Positions 34,591 through 46,230 of a stretch of 64,000 nt of DNA are shown here, in pieces. Below the pieces are notes generated by a model that ran no database searches, had not been told where the DNA came from, and was given only the letters and a program-made list of their open reading frames with translations. Position numbers and translations under genes: made by a program. The stretch's first letter is position 1. Each line of letters opens with the position of its first letter. The stretch is from Ricordea florida (Eukaryota > Cnidaria > Anthozoa > Corallimorpharia > Ricordeidae), in NCBI GenBank assembly GCA_949710005.1, contig OX453282.1:24327518-24391517 (forward strand), in the 5' to 3' direction.

Positions 34591-37500
34591 TTACAGAATA
34601 TCAGCATACTGTGGCATCTCACATTTGACCAACACATCATACAAGTTTCCCACACTGATGTAAAACTGATTAGCGATATGCGCCAGTGCCGCATCACAAG
34701 GGTTAAGAGTTCTGTTGTCAAGGTAACGAATCTCCGCGGGAGTAAGACCCAGGCTCTCAGCCAAGACCTTCCACTCATCTCCACCTAAGAAAAGTTTAGA
34801 ACACTGTTAATATCAAGCATCTCTCATTGTTATATAGCTGCCGTCGTTTCCGCTACACGAGCCAATTCATTGGCTGGTTCGTGGTCACATGTGATGACAT
34901 CTAACAATGAAACTGTTTACCACCAAATGCCATGAACGGGTAACACTGCGAAAACTGACCTCAAACGGAAACCAGTTCGCTATTGCCCGCGAAATGTTAA
35001 CCGCTGTTGTCAATAAAGTGATAACTTATTTTCCACGGGTTTGACCTATTTGTTTTGCCATATAACAAAACACTCACTACTCACTTCCTACGAGTGAATA
35101 GTGCCAGGGCTAAGGCGAAATCCTTGTGTGAGTGACTTTTGGTTGAAGAAAAAAAATGGCGGGCGAGAGATGTCACTGAGATTGCCTCTTATATACTAAA
35201 TTTGAAGCTATAAATATTTTGCCACTATTGGTAAATATTTTGCCACTATTCTCCTCGATTTCAGGAATAATTCTTAAATATCTTCACCAAATGTCAGCTC
35301 TTACCGCACATATTGACTGTGAGATTATTGGAATATCACGCACATCCTGGTGTTCAGGCAGCAAGGGACCTGGTCACGAATAAAGGGCAAAGCCAGTGAA
35401 TAAATGATTCTGGCTTAATAAAAAGGTGGATGAGAGAAAGGAAGAAAATGACGAAAAAATGGACAAAGACTAGGACATCAGCAGAAAAAAAACATGGGAA
35501 GAAATGGCCTGGGTAGAGTCAGTTTGGATCCATCCGGGATATTGACATGGCGAGGGGACTGACTGTCCATCAATGTACAACAAGTACAGTTGAGTTCCTA
35601 ACACGGTCATCATCCAGAGTTTCAAATCCTCGATCAGTAACCAAGTGGTCTGCCTCTCTCCAGCTGGGATTCTTAACAAAGTTTATGCTCCGTTTGTAAT
35701 CGGTGTTGGATTATCTACAGGGTCCCTAATCAGTACATGCTGATTATACATTGGCACTAAATTAAGTGATTATTAAAAGCGAAAATTAAAGTCTGATTCT
35801 TAGTGATTACAAAATAATAATTTAATGCGGAAACCAGGACATCTGCTTGTATTGACATAGTAGCAGCACACAGAAACGATTCTATCGCGGCTAAATGCTT
35901 GTCACCATTTAATCGTTTTCAATTCACCTGTGGTACCCACTGGTGTTATCGTCCTCAAATATTCCACCACATCAGCTCTGTTTGCACTCTTTGCTTTCAC
36001 TGCGAGGCTGCGGATCATGTGCTTGGTCTTGGGGTCCGGGTGTTTTAGCGCTGCTTGATCAAGCTGCAGATTCTCCTGTAGTTGAACAACAATATCCCTA
36101 GGTTCATTTGTTTTTGAATTAACGGCTTCAAGAACCTCACCAGGGAGGGCAAGGGCAAACTGATCCCTACTGCACCCTGAAAGTAAAAATTAAACATAAA
36201 GTTAACATATATATATATATATGGAATACTTTAAATACTAACGATATGGGTGCCGCTGAGCTGACGTAAGAGAACAAAACTGTACTCACTAATCTACATT
36301 TGCTTTATTCAAAGCTACTGAACAGTGTGGTACTTCTTGCTTTACTATACAGTGTGGTTCTATCTTTTTCATCTGTGGATCAAACCATGCAGAGTGATCA
36401 CTCTTTGGAAAGCTACTGAACAGTACTGTCTTGTGGTACTGTTTGTTTTACTATACAGTGTGGTTCTAACGTTTTTATTTGTGTATCAAACCATGCAGTG
36501 TGACCATTCTTTGTAAAGCTACTGAACAGTACTGTACTGTGGTACTGTTTGTTTTACTATACAGTGTGGTTCTATCTTTTTCATCTGTGGATCAAACCAT
36601 GCAGTGTGACCATTCTTTGTAAAGCTACTGAACAGTACTGTACTGTGGTACTGTTTGTTTTACTATACAGTGTGGTTCTATCTTTTTCATCTGTGGATCA
36701 AACCATGCAGTGTGACCATTCTTTGTAAAGCTACTGAACAGTACTGTACTGTGGTACTGTTTGTTTTACTATACAGTGTGGTTCTATCTTTTCCATCTGT
36801 GGATCAAACCATGCAGTGTGACCATTCTTTGTAAAGCTACTGAACAGTACTGTACTGTGGTACTGTTTGTTTTACTATACAGTGTGGTTCTATCTTTTTC
36901 ATCTGTGGATCAAACCATGCAGTGTGACCATTCTTTGTAAAGCTACTGAACAGTACTGTACTGCGGTACTGTTTGTTTTACTATACAGTGTGGTTCTATC
37001 TTTTTCATCTGTGGATCAAACCATGCAGTGTGACCATTCTTTGTAAAGCTACTGAACAGTACTGTACTGTGGTACTGTTTGTTTTACTATACAGTGTGGT
37101 TCTATCTTTTCCATCTGTGGACTAAACCATGCAGTGTGACCATTCTTTGTAAAGCTACTGAACAGTACTGTACTGTGGTACTGTTTGTTTTACTATACAG
37201 TGTGGTTCTATCTTTTTCATCTGTGGATCAAACCATGCAGTGTGACCATTCTTTGTAAAGCTACTGAACAGTACTGTACTGCGGTACTGTTTGTTTTACT
37301 ATACAGTGTGGTTCTATCTTTTTCATCTGTGGGTCAAACCAAGCACTGTGACCATTCATTGGAAAGCTACTGAAGAGTGGTGCAACAGTTCACGTGGTGA
37401 CAGTGCAGTATAAACATTCTTTCAACTAATGCCCAGTGAAAAGAAATCCCCTGCGATGTTGTTTATTAAAAATTGTTACTTTCCGCCAGAATAGGATGAC

Positions 37501-40500
37501 TTCTTTACAGGTGAATAAGCCGTGGACCAAAAACGTGCATACGTCTTACGTGCTCCCAGTACAATCATTTCACTTATAAATTGACATGAGAAATATATTA
37601 ACAAATTTTGTTGTTTAAGAAATTAAACTACCTCACCTTCCATGGCAAACACTGGTCTCCCACCACACGGATCAAGAGCTGTAACCTGCTAAAAAATGAG
37701 CTTATTTCAGCTGACTATTACGATGTATGATAATGAAACTTTTCTTACAACATAGCAGTCATCATTTTGGTTTGATATAGTTTATTACATTTTCTACACA
37801 GGATATTTCTGGTGTTTCAATTAAACACCGCACATCCAAGAGCACATGTCATGATAGATGGGCGCAAGTGACGTTTTGAAAGATATCAAAATTTTAGATC
37901 CTTCAAAACATTGCAAATACTTTTTTTATGAGAAGGAGGGAAGACGAAGGTTCAGCGATATACTACTCATCACACAGGCAATAGAATGATCAGGCGCAGA
38001 TGCAGGGAGGGGGGGGGTGTAGATTGGGTGACAAGTTACCCCCTTTTTGGGAAGTCTAGTCTTCATATTTGATCGATTATAAGGGAAAAAGTCCAAAACA
38101 AAAATAAAACAAACTAGCTGTCGGTTTGCAAACATGCCTTAATCTAGATATGAAAAAATGAAGTGCTTAATAACAGCACATTAAAAGTCCCTTGTGTAAC
38201 TCTTTCTATTCAGTATATATGTGGCTGCATGCATACTGTGCCACAGAAAACCGTAACCCCCCACTCTCCCCGATCACAAAGTCCTGGATAGGTGCCTGAT
38301 CATGAATGTGGGGCTGATGTCGCATTGTATACTTTTAATGTTGCATCGATGCCTGCTTTGCCTTTTACAGTTTTACGTGATGAAAGAAGTCTTAATTCTG
38401 TGGTCACCTCAAATACAATCGGCTGTTGCCTTTTGGCAGTGGTATTAAAGTTAAGCAATGGTCAATGCTCAGCTTGCATATATCTAGTTCTGGATTCACG
38501 CGGATAGTTGGGAGAGCACTCTGCGGGCTTAAGTCTCTTACGCCCGCTTCGTGCTCTCCCAACTATCCGCGTACATCCAGAACTAGATAAATGCAAGCTA
38601 AGCATTGACCAGTGCTTAACTGTCCTTATACTCAGTATTGGGTTTCCAATTTGAAACCAGGGGTGTAGCAAGCATTTATCACAGGGGGGGAGGGGGGGTA
38701 GGGTCACTCTGTGTTTCAAGCCAAATTAAAATGATTTTTTTTGTAACAAGTTTTAGACCACAAGAAGAAAAGGTAACCCATACTAAACCTGTTCCACAAA
38801 GTTATGGCATCATTTCAATGAACAAGAAAAAGAGGCACATTCCGCAGATTGTACTACTTTTAGTTCCTTCAGTGCTTCCAGGTCGCTTTCAATCTGCACC
38901 AAATCTCTTTAAACTTGTAAAGTTGAAATCTTCCACTACATCTCCCTACGCAGTGCAAATATTTAATATATTGAACATACATGTTTCATACACGACTCAC
39001 CCGTGGATCCAAGAATGCAAACCAAGGAGCATAATGCTTGACCTGTACGTTGCGGTTCCTGGCAAAGGGGCACTTGGTGCAAGCCAATGCCTGTTGGCCA
39101 TTCTGCAACTCACTTTCGGACAGGAAATGCAAGCACTCCTCGTGCTTGCAAGCTTCGACATGGTGAGTGCTGCAAAAGGTGACTGAACATCCTTTACAAC
39201 AAACGGTGCAGGCGACACAAAGCTCATAATTTTTCGATTTCAACCAACGGTACTCCTTGTGCATGCAGTCAAGCATTAATGTGAGTTGCCTGTACACTCT
39301 CCGACAAGTAGTGACATCTGGGGTGTCAAGTCTGCATTCTGTTCCCAGGTTCATCTTGGACTGAAAACCTTTTTTTATTGTGCACTACAATGTCAATGGA
39401 TGTAGAGTGGCAAAGAAGAATCACAGAACACCCATCTTCAGTGCAGGTGTAAAACCTGGCAAAACTGTGGAAGAGCTGAGGGTGTGAATGTGTTGGCCAT
39501 TCCTCCTGACACCACTGAAAGAACTGCAGAACCAGGCGAGGAAAGAACCCTAGAGGAACTTGGCCAGATTTAAACTTGACAAAAAGGGAAGGAACGCTTA
39601 CACAATCAAGTAATTCAAGGACTTTTTCAGTTGGATGCGACATCAACATGGAAGGCACAAGATACTGCTTACTGCCATCTGAAAAGGGCCAAGGACATAA
39701 CAAGCTAAATTTCTCCATGATCGCAACAAGTCCCTCAGCAATGTTCTGCTGTGTAATTAAGGATCCCCACACATGCTCTATCAGCTTGCTTTCTAGGATT
39801 CCTGTTTTCTCAAGTTTAGTCCACAGGTCTTTCAAGTGCTTCTCCTTGGGGTCAAAGGGCTTGACGGTTATCACCTTTCTGAACACCTCAATCAACCACT
39901 GAATGTCCAAGATCACAACCCCATTCAATGTTGGGGTATCACTAAAGTGAATCAAAATTCTTTGATCATGCAGGAAATTCAGCAGAGTGGAAAACTCTTG
40001 GTCACCTGAAATCTTGCAAACTGAACATGCAATCTGCTTTGCTTCACTCAAAGAAATCCACTTGCGTCCACGTTCCCTTGTGGACTTAAGGGCCTTCTCG
40101 TACCTCAACCAGCTGATTGGGATCTGTTCTTTCATTTGTGGTAATTCTTTGGCAATGATCTGCACCTCCTTCCTCAAACGCACAACTTCTGGACATTCTT
40201 GATTAGAACCTGACTTTGTGTTGTCAACAGCAAAGACATCGTAAAACAAATGACCACAGTAGGGCTTGTGCTGTAGGGAGCCATAAACTTCCAGGGCAAG
40301 TTCCTTTGCATCAACACCACCAAAGGGGTTGTCGGCATGGGTACAAACCAGCAAAACAGGGGGCAGTTTTTGTGGAAGCGTTTCAAGTTGAGCACTATCA
40401 TTTTGATCCTCTTCAGCAATATTCAAAGAGGCGACCGAAGACATCCAAAAGTCAAGAACATCCATGTTAGTCTTGGCACAATTAGTGTCATGGGCATTCT

Positions 40501-41316
40501 TGAACATTCCTTCTTTAACTACAGGTGCTGCTCTGTCCTGAACATTCTGGCTCAGGTTATATACCAGAATGTAGATTGCCCTTGATGTTAGAAATATAGG
40601 ATGGGTGGCATAGTACACTGACTGACCACCAAAATCCCACAAAACAGAATAGACAGATTCTTCTTCTTCTGGTCTGTCCACTTCCTTAAGCAACTTCTCG
40701 ATCAGTGTTGCTATGTCTTCAGGAATTCCTGGGGCAAAGGGTGAAACACCAACATCTGCACCGCTTTCAGTTTCAAAAGAAGGTGGAGATGAACCAGGGG
40801 AAACACCTTCACCTGGAGGCTGATTTAGCTTCACTGCAACAAGTGATTGCTCAACACTTTCTTCCCTCTCTTGATGCTCTGGTTCCTTTGCTGTCTCCGT
40901 TGGTTCAACAGCGTGACTGAAGGAAACTGTTTCACTCAAAGAATTATTTTCAGGTCCCACACTTTCTTCCTTTCTTGTTTTGCCTTCTCTCAAGCTACCA
41001 CATATCAACCGAGCCACGTGGAGTTCAAATGAGGTTGGATCAGGAGCACTTTCTTCATGGCTATGACACTCATCATTCACTTTCCAAATTTCAGTTGAGA
41101 CTTTGCAATAGGAGGGACTCATTTCTATTCCAACTGTACTCTCTTCTTCTGGGTTGAATTGTTTTCCCATTAAAGATTTCTTAACACTAGTTTTGCCTGA
41201 TCGGGCTTGTCCAATCAGCATAACTGGGACCCTTCTGATGCAGGTGTTCCCACCCTCAATGGCTTTGTTGTATGCTTCAACAGCATCTAAACCCCTTGCA
41301 CGGATTTCTGGTGGGA
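34591..41316 (-). CDS. Roc-COR GTPase with C-terminal death-domain segment (partial 5')
   Basis: A ROCO-type GTPase, probably a cytosolic signalling scaffold. Exons on the minus strand are 41316-39002 (main exon, after acceptor CATAG), 37685-37637, 36176-35928 and 34784-34591 with stop TAA. All donor/acceptor pairs are GT/AG and the codon phases fit at each junction. The main exon carries P-loop GQARSGKTS (residues about 42-50 of its open frame), DFGGQ (234-238), THAD in place of NKxD (332-335), a COR-like region, and then a Cys/His-rich segment. The last exon (DEWKVLAESLGLTPAEI and LYDVLVKCEMPQYADIL) resembles helices 2-6 of a death domain. A T7 run at 39370-39376 shifts the frame between the COR part and the Cys/His segment; one base fewer would make it continuous. 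This could be a real lesion, a sequencing error or a tiny unrecognised intron. The 5' exons were not found. Cnidarians have many such Roc-COR death-domain proteins (established for the family). Confidence 0.8.
36310..37385. repeat. Homogeneous 106-bp satellite, about 10 copies
   Basis: An exact 106-bp period: TGACCATTCT recurs at 36501, 36607, 36713 and onward. Each unit includes GAACAGTACTGTACTGTGGT and TTTTACTATACAGTGTGGTT. The array sits in an intron of the Roc-COR gene. It is the reverse complement of the diverged array at 11.6-12.9 kb. Confidence 0.95.
38451..38619. mobile_element. Hairpin element with about 69-bp arms
   Basis: Arms at 38451-38519 and 38551-38619 (starting TTAAGCAATGGTCAATGCTC) are near-exact inverses around a 31-bp loop. 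It lies in the intron between the main Roc-COR exon and the next. A long perfect stem like this in a pre-mRNA could be a substrate for adenosine deamination. Confidence 0.85.
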
Positions 41317-42489
41317 CTATGAAACAAACAAACAAAAATCAAGACCTATGGGGTATTAAACAAGCATAAGGTCAAGATGGCAGCACATTGGCCAATTATT
41401 TTTTTGTTTTGCTTACCGAGGCGTAGTCAAGGTTAATAAAAACGTCAAAAGAACATTAAGCCAATATCCAGCCACCTTGACCAAACAAGCTTGGCCATTT
41501 TGTCGAGTTTCATTTTGTTTTGCGGTGCACTGTAAAAGCTGGAAATTCTGTGCGGGCAAGATGTGCCCATCTTGCTCACTCGGGTAGCCAATCAGAACCA
41601 AGGACGAGACTCATTGTGCCCACTCATAGAACCAGACATACAATAAAATCCGGTAAACTAGTACCACGGAGAAATGACTTGTATTTTCTATTATGTTACT
41701 TTGGAGTGCTGTATATTAACTTGATTCAATATTTCTGACTTCATGTAAATGTTCCATGCTATTGATGTATAAATGAACAAATGCTCAATCTTTCCCAAAG
41801 AGAGATTACATATTGACTTTATCTAGGATAGAAAGTTTTGACCCATTTACACTCAAACAACCCAAGTGAAACATATGCTTTAGGAAACCAACCAGATTAT
41901 GAAGTTGCCACTTCTATCCACGGAAATCAAAACACCAGCTGAGAAGGCAGTCACTGTATTGCCTAAACACAAGCTTACATGAGGTTGAAAAGATTTAAAC
42001 TCTGCATCAGAAATAAACTCAAGTTGAGTTTGGTGTAGTTTCTATCAACTGGCAGTGTTAGCACAGATATTTGCCGGTAGGTATTTTGTTCACTGAGCGC
42101 TTGCGAAAAGTGACATTTGCTTATAACGATTGAAATTGTAAATGGGTCAAAACGTTCAAATTTGAATTTCAATTCCTGTTACAATCCCGCAGTGCCCTGC
42201 AGCCAGATGACATCCGACACACCGAGTACTTCAAGTATCAAGAAATATTAGAGGCTTTTTCAGACGGAAGCTTGAAAGTCAATGCAGAACTGTGGGAGAA
42301 TGTCAAGCTCATCTGTTGTAGCAGATCGCACAGGTTTTCCCGCTCCTCGAGTTCACGTGACTTCTTTACAGGTTTGACGAGATGAACTTGACGAAGCGAC
42401 AGAGTAGTCCAGACCAACAGAGCGCACGTAATGGGAAATAATGCCGCCGACATTTATGGCAGTTTCATGCCTATTGTATCCGTGTGAGT
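41317..42489. other. Upstream of the Roc-COR exon; nothing firmly callable
   Basis: Probably the next intron upstream. A minus-strand frame at 42238-42453 starts with a hydrophobic, signal-like stretch (MSAALFPITCALLVW) and could be a small secreted product or chance. No upstream Roc-COR exon could be identified. Confidence 0.3.
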
Positions 42490-43095
42490 CCATTTACCCA
42501 TGTAAACCCTTGAATACCCTTGTAAACACTCGTATGCCCTTGTAAACCCTTGCATACCTTTGTAACCTTTGAATACCGTTGTAATCCATTGCAAACCCTT
42601 GTAATCCCTTGGAAACCCTTGCATACCCTTGTAAGCCCTTGCAAACCCTTGTATACCCTTGTATACCTTTGTAAACCCTTGTATACCCCTGTAAAACCTT
42701 GTATACCCCGTACACCCTTGTATATCCTTGTAAACCCTTGTATACCCCTGTAAACCCTTGTATACCCTAATATACCTTTCTAAACCGTTGTATACCCTTG
42801 TATACCCCTGTAAACTCTTGTTTACCTTGCAAACCCCTGTGTACTCCTTTAAGCCCTTGCATACCCTTGCAAACCCATGTTAACCCTTGTAATCCCTTGT
42901 ATACCCCTGTAAACTCTTGTTTACCTTGTATACCTCTGTAAACTCTTGTTTACCTTGCAAACCCCTGTGTACTCTTGTGCGCCCTTGCAAACCCTTGCAA
43001 ACCCCTGCATACCCTTGTAAACCCATGTTAACCCTTATAATCCCTTGTATACACTTGTAAACCCCTGTAAACCCTTGTAATCCCTTTTAGTCCCT
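42490..43095. repeat. Minisatellite arm 1 of a giant inverted repeat
   Basis: Dozens of 11-12-bp units alternate CCCTTGTAAAC and CCCTTGTATAC. The same unit forms the stem of the small foldback at 7705-7848. The inverse array lies at 44,505-45,250. Open frames reading GYTRVYKGIQ on the opposite strand are repeat translation. Confidence 0.95.
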
Positions 43096-43109
43096 TAAAA
43101 TCGCGTCAC

Positions 43110-44136
43110 TGGTCTAGTTTTCATCAAGTTTTGCAAGGCCTTTGTTATGGTGGTCGACCAACTACTCCTGTCCAAGAATAAATTTTAGGGCTTGTGTGAA
43201 AAGTCCGCAAAATGGCTTGATTCTTATCTGAGTGACTGACAGCAGCTCGTCTCCATAGTAACAGTGACTATGCTAATGTTCCCTATAGGGTCCTGCAAGG
43301 GAGTACCCTCGGTCCTTTGCTGTTTGTTTTATTTATTAATGACCTCCCTCCTCATACATATTCTAGTGAGTGGATATAGACTTAAACGCTAATGACACGA
43401 ACATAACTACTTCTGGTGAAATTGGTGCTAGCAACAGTCGCTAACTATTACATCGGCATGAAGTTGAAAATTGGGCAAACGCTAACAAACTTCCACTTAA
43501 TGATACTAAGACGAAAAGCATGCTAGCAAGTGGAAAGCGTTTAATTTGTAGCATAGGCTAACACCTGTAGATCAAGGCAAGGACTGAAGTTACGCACATT
43601 AAACGGTCATGAAAAATCAAGGAAAAGTCTTAGGATCGAAGTTAGACAGTGACCATAGTTTTTCATAAGTTTTCAAAATGTGGCCAGCGAATTGGAGTAC
43701 TTAACAAGATTAAAGCCATTTTACCAACTAAGCAGCGTCTTTTGTATTACAATGCCACAATCAGGCCAAGTTTTTAATCATTTAGATGCTGCGCTGCTTG
43801 AGCGTTGTAGTAACGATAACCGACAGAACTGAGCTTCTTCGTCTGTAGAAAAGAGGGGAAAGGATTACAGTGGACGCAGGACCATTTTGTCGTTCTGTTC
43901 CATTATTTCAAAAGCTTTCCTGGAATCCTTCTATGAGAAAGTGAAAGTTTCTAAGGGTGCGTTGGAATACAAAATACTCGCCAATGACATCCCTGAGTTC
44001 TCATCAGAGTAGTAGACATTTAAGGTCCTCTAGGTATAGCAGTCTTCATTTAATTTGCCCTCGTTTTAAAAGAAGATTGGCCAGGTGGCAAGTGTTTTGC
44101 AGTTAACACATCTTAGTTGTGGAAAGCCTTACGTAT
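43110..44136 (+). pseudogene. Heavily decayed LINE reverse transcriptase
   Basis: Short frame pieces read FIKFCKAF, then VLQGSTLGPLLFVLFINDLPPH (in a shifted frame near 43,290-43,370), followed by RT thumb-like fragments. Many stops and frameshifts. It lies between the two arms of the inverted minisatellite. Confidence 0.6.
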
Positions 44137-44151
44137 AATTAATGTCATTAC

Positions 44152-44425
44152 ATAATACTCCGCAGTTCAAATATATGGTCTTTCATATATTCATTGGCAT
44201 AATTCGTCTCCATTTACGGGTAATCATTTGAATCATTCTTCTCCATCTATGGGTATATTACGAACTCACAATATGACCACCTCCCAGTTGGCCTGATAGC
44301 TCAGTTGGTAGAGCATTGCACCGGTATCGCAGAGGTCATGGGTTCGAATCCCGTTCAGGCCTGAGATTTTTTTTTCAGGCTTAAATTTCACAGCTGCTAA
44401 AGTTGTCTACATAACTGCGATGATC
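44152..44425 (+). mobile_element. 274-bp retroposon carrying a tRNA-like sequence, 15-bp duplication
   Basis: Flanked by exact 15-mers AATTAATGTCATTAC at 44137-44151 and 44426-44440. The tRNA-like block occupies positions 139-211 of the element, with 138 bp upstream and 63 bp downstream. A standard tRNA-derived SINE would begin with the tRNA, so the extra 5' part is unusual. Confidence 0.75.
44290..44362 (+). tRNA. tRNA-Thr(GGT)-like sequence, probably retroposed
   Basis: A 73-nt cloverleaf. The 7-bp acceptor stem GGCCTGA/TCAGGCC is perfect, the D arm is GCTC/GAGC and the T arm ATGGG/CCCGT carries TTCGAAT. The anticodon loop reads CCGGTAT with GGT at positions 34-36, but position 33 is C where U is nearly universal, and the last anticodon-stem pair is A-C. 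With its position inside a flanked retroposon, this looks like a tRNA-derived repeat with A and B boxes rather than a working tRNA gene. Confidence 0.6.
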
Positions 44426-44504
44426 AATTAATGTCATTACAAAAAAACCATCTGTTAAATCTTTTTAACAATGACGAAACCATTCTTTTAGATAACCATG
44501 CAAG

Positions 44505-45335
44505 GGTTTACAGTGGTTCACTACTGTTTACAGGGATATAGAAGGGTTCTCATGAGAATACAAAGGTTTACATGGGTATAAAATGGTGTACAGGGGTATA
44601 CAAGGGTTTACAAAGCTATAAAAGGGTATTCAAGGGTTTACTGGAGAATACAAGGGCTTACAGGGGTTTTCATGGATATACCGGGGTTTACACGGGTATA
44701 CAATGGTTTACAGGGATATACAAGAGTGTACAGGGGTTTACAATAGTTTACAAGGGTTTACAGGAGTACAGAAAGGTTTACAAGGGTATGCAAGTGATAC
44801 AAGGGTTTACCAAGGTATACAAGGGTATATAGGGGTTTACAAGAGTTTACAATGGTTTACATGGGTATACAGGGGTATAATGGGGTTTACATGGTTATAT
44901 AAAGGGTTTACAGGGATTAATAAGGGTGTACAAGGATTTACATGGGTATACAGTGGTATATAGGGGTTAAAATGGTTATATAACGGTATACAGGGGTTTA
45001 CAAGGGTATACAGGGATTCACAAGTGTTTACAAGGGTTTAAAAGGGTATACAGAGGTTTACATGATTGTATAGGGGTACACAAGGGTATACAAGGGTATG
45101 CAAGGGCATACAGGGGTTTACAAAGGTGTACAGGGGTATACAAGGGTATACAAGGGTTTTACAAGAATATACAGGTGTTTGCAAGGGTTTGAATGTGTAT
45201 ACAGGGGTTTACATCGGTGTACAGGGGTATACAATGGTTTGCAGGGGAGTATAACAAGGTGTTCATTGGTTAGCATTATTATGGGATATCTAGCTGACTA
45301 TATGGCTGGGAGACTATATGGTGGCCTACCATGAA
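44505..45335. repeat. Minisatellite arm 2 of the giant inverted repeat, plus terminal repeat
   Basis: Units TACAAGGGTTTACA and GGGTATACAAGG are the inverse of the arm at 42.5 kb. The right edge (about 45,300-45,325, GACTATATGGTGGCCTACCA) matches the end of the 144-bp foldback at 7.8 kb. The pair with its 1.4-kb spacer thus looks like an expanded member of that foldback family. The matching left terminus was not found. Confidence 0.9.
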
Positions 45336-45484
45336 TAGCCCATTTCCAAGTTCTCGCATGACAGAGACCTGGTGCTAATATTGTGAAGCGAGAGCGAGGC
45401 TAAGTGCGAACCCATGCCAGACGGCGCGAAAAATAAAAGCTCTCAAGGGAGATTTCATGGTCGCTGAATTGTTTTGTTTACAAA

Positions 45485-46230
45485 ATGGTTCACTGTTAAG
45501 TTGCTTGCTGTACAAATGGGAATCATAATCAACAAGATCTGTCGTATTTTGTTTTTCCGTCCGACGCGAGACTTAAAAATGGTTAAAATTCTGCCACAGA
45601 GCAGACAAGAAGTTTGCAATTGAAGTTACGAAAGCGAAGGCGGGGAAGCCAAACAACCTGAGGATTTGTAGTGCACATTTTGTACTGGAATCATACAAAA
45701 GAACATTGAATGGCAGGCATAAAATTCTTGATTCAGCTCTACCAACAATTTTCAAACCGATCGAGAAAAGAAGTTCAAGAAATGTTCGCTACAAATCAAT
45801 GAGAAAGAAACGCGGCTGAACGACGATACCAAAACACCTGAGCTAAGCATTCCAGTGGACAATATAGACAATAAAGAAACTCATCCTGCGAAAGCGGTTA
45901 AATTCGTTGTTTCTTGGAGTGGTGCCAATGTCCAGGACATTCAGCATGATTATTCGTATTGTTTTGGTGCAAAAAACAATGAAACTGATCGAGCTTCAAT
46001 TAGAGGTCTTAAGGATACTAAACCTAAAAAAGTAAATTCGGTCAGCTGTCAAACTGACATTACCGGTAGGTACGTGGTGTAAGCATCGTGTATGGCTATG
46101 AAGAGCAATGTATGCCATATATTCACTAACGGGGAACCACTATATGATGCTTACACCACGTACCTACCACATTACCATGTGTTGCATTGAAGAGCTTGAA
46201 GAGCTGGCTATAGTTCATGTACGACGAGAT
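45485..46230 (+). pseudogene. THAP-domain gene remnant
   Basis: The N-terminus reads MVHC, a stop, VACCTNGNHNQQ, then FVFPSDARLK. After a frameshift near 45,580 it reads WLKFCHRADKKFAIEV, ICSAHFVLESY and LPTIFKP. This is a THAP C2CH zinc finger (C, C, W, C, H and the final P in order), a DNA-binding module of P-element and Harbinger-type transposases and host factors. A later open part (45855-46064) ends in SCQTD and is interrupted by a 104-bp MITE at 46065, after which coding appears to resume (CCIEELEEL). A stop, a frameshift and an insertion make it a pseudogene as read. Confidence 0.7.
46065..46168. mobile_element. 104-bp MITE with 8-bp duplication
   Basis: Perfect inverted ends (GGTAGGTACGTGGTGTAAGC and its inverse) flanked by ACATTACC at 46057-46064 and 46169-46176. 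An 8-bp duplication suggests hAT-type mobilisation. It sits in the THAP remnant. Confidence 0.9.

Noticed and set aside
34542..34784. An 80-codon minus-strand frame starting MEMSGRSW
   Set aside because: Wrong frame of a real exon; the neighbouring frame, entered by a splice acceptor, gives the death-domain segment and fits the phase of the previous exon.
36325..37373. Two open frames in the 106-bp array
   Set aside because: Satellite units of 106 bp shift frame each unit; the peptides are repeat translation.
44290..44362. A functional tRNA-Thr gene
   Set aside because: C at position 33, a mismatched last anticodon-stem pair and location inside a 15-bp-flanked retroposon argue for a tRNA-derived repeat; kept as tRNA-like at lower confidence.
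42494..45334. Several open frames with YKGIQGYTRVYKG-type repeats
   Set aside because: They are translations of the 11-12-bp minisatellite arrays and change frame with unit indels.
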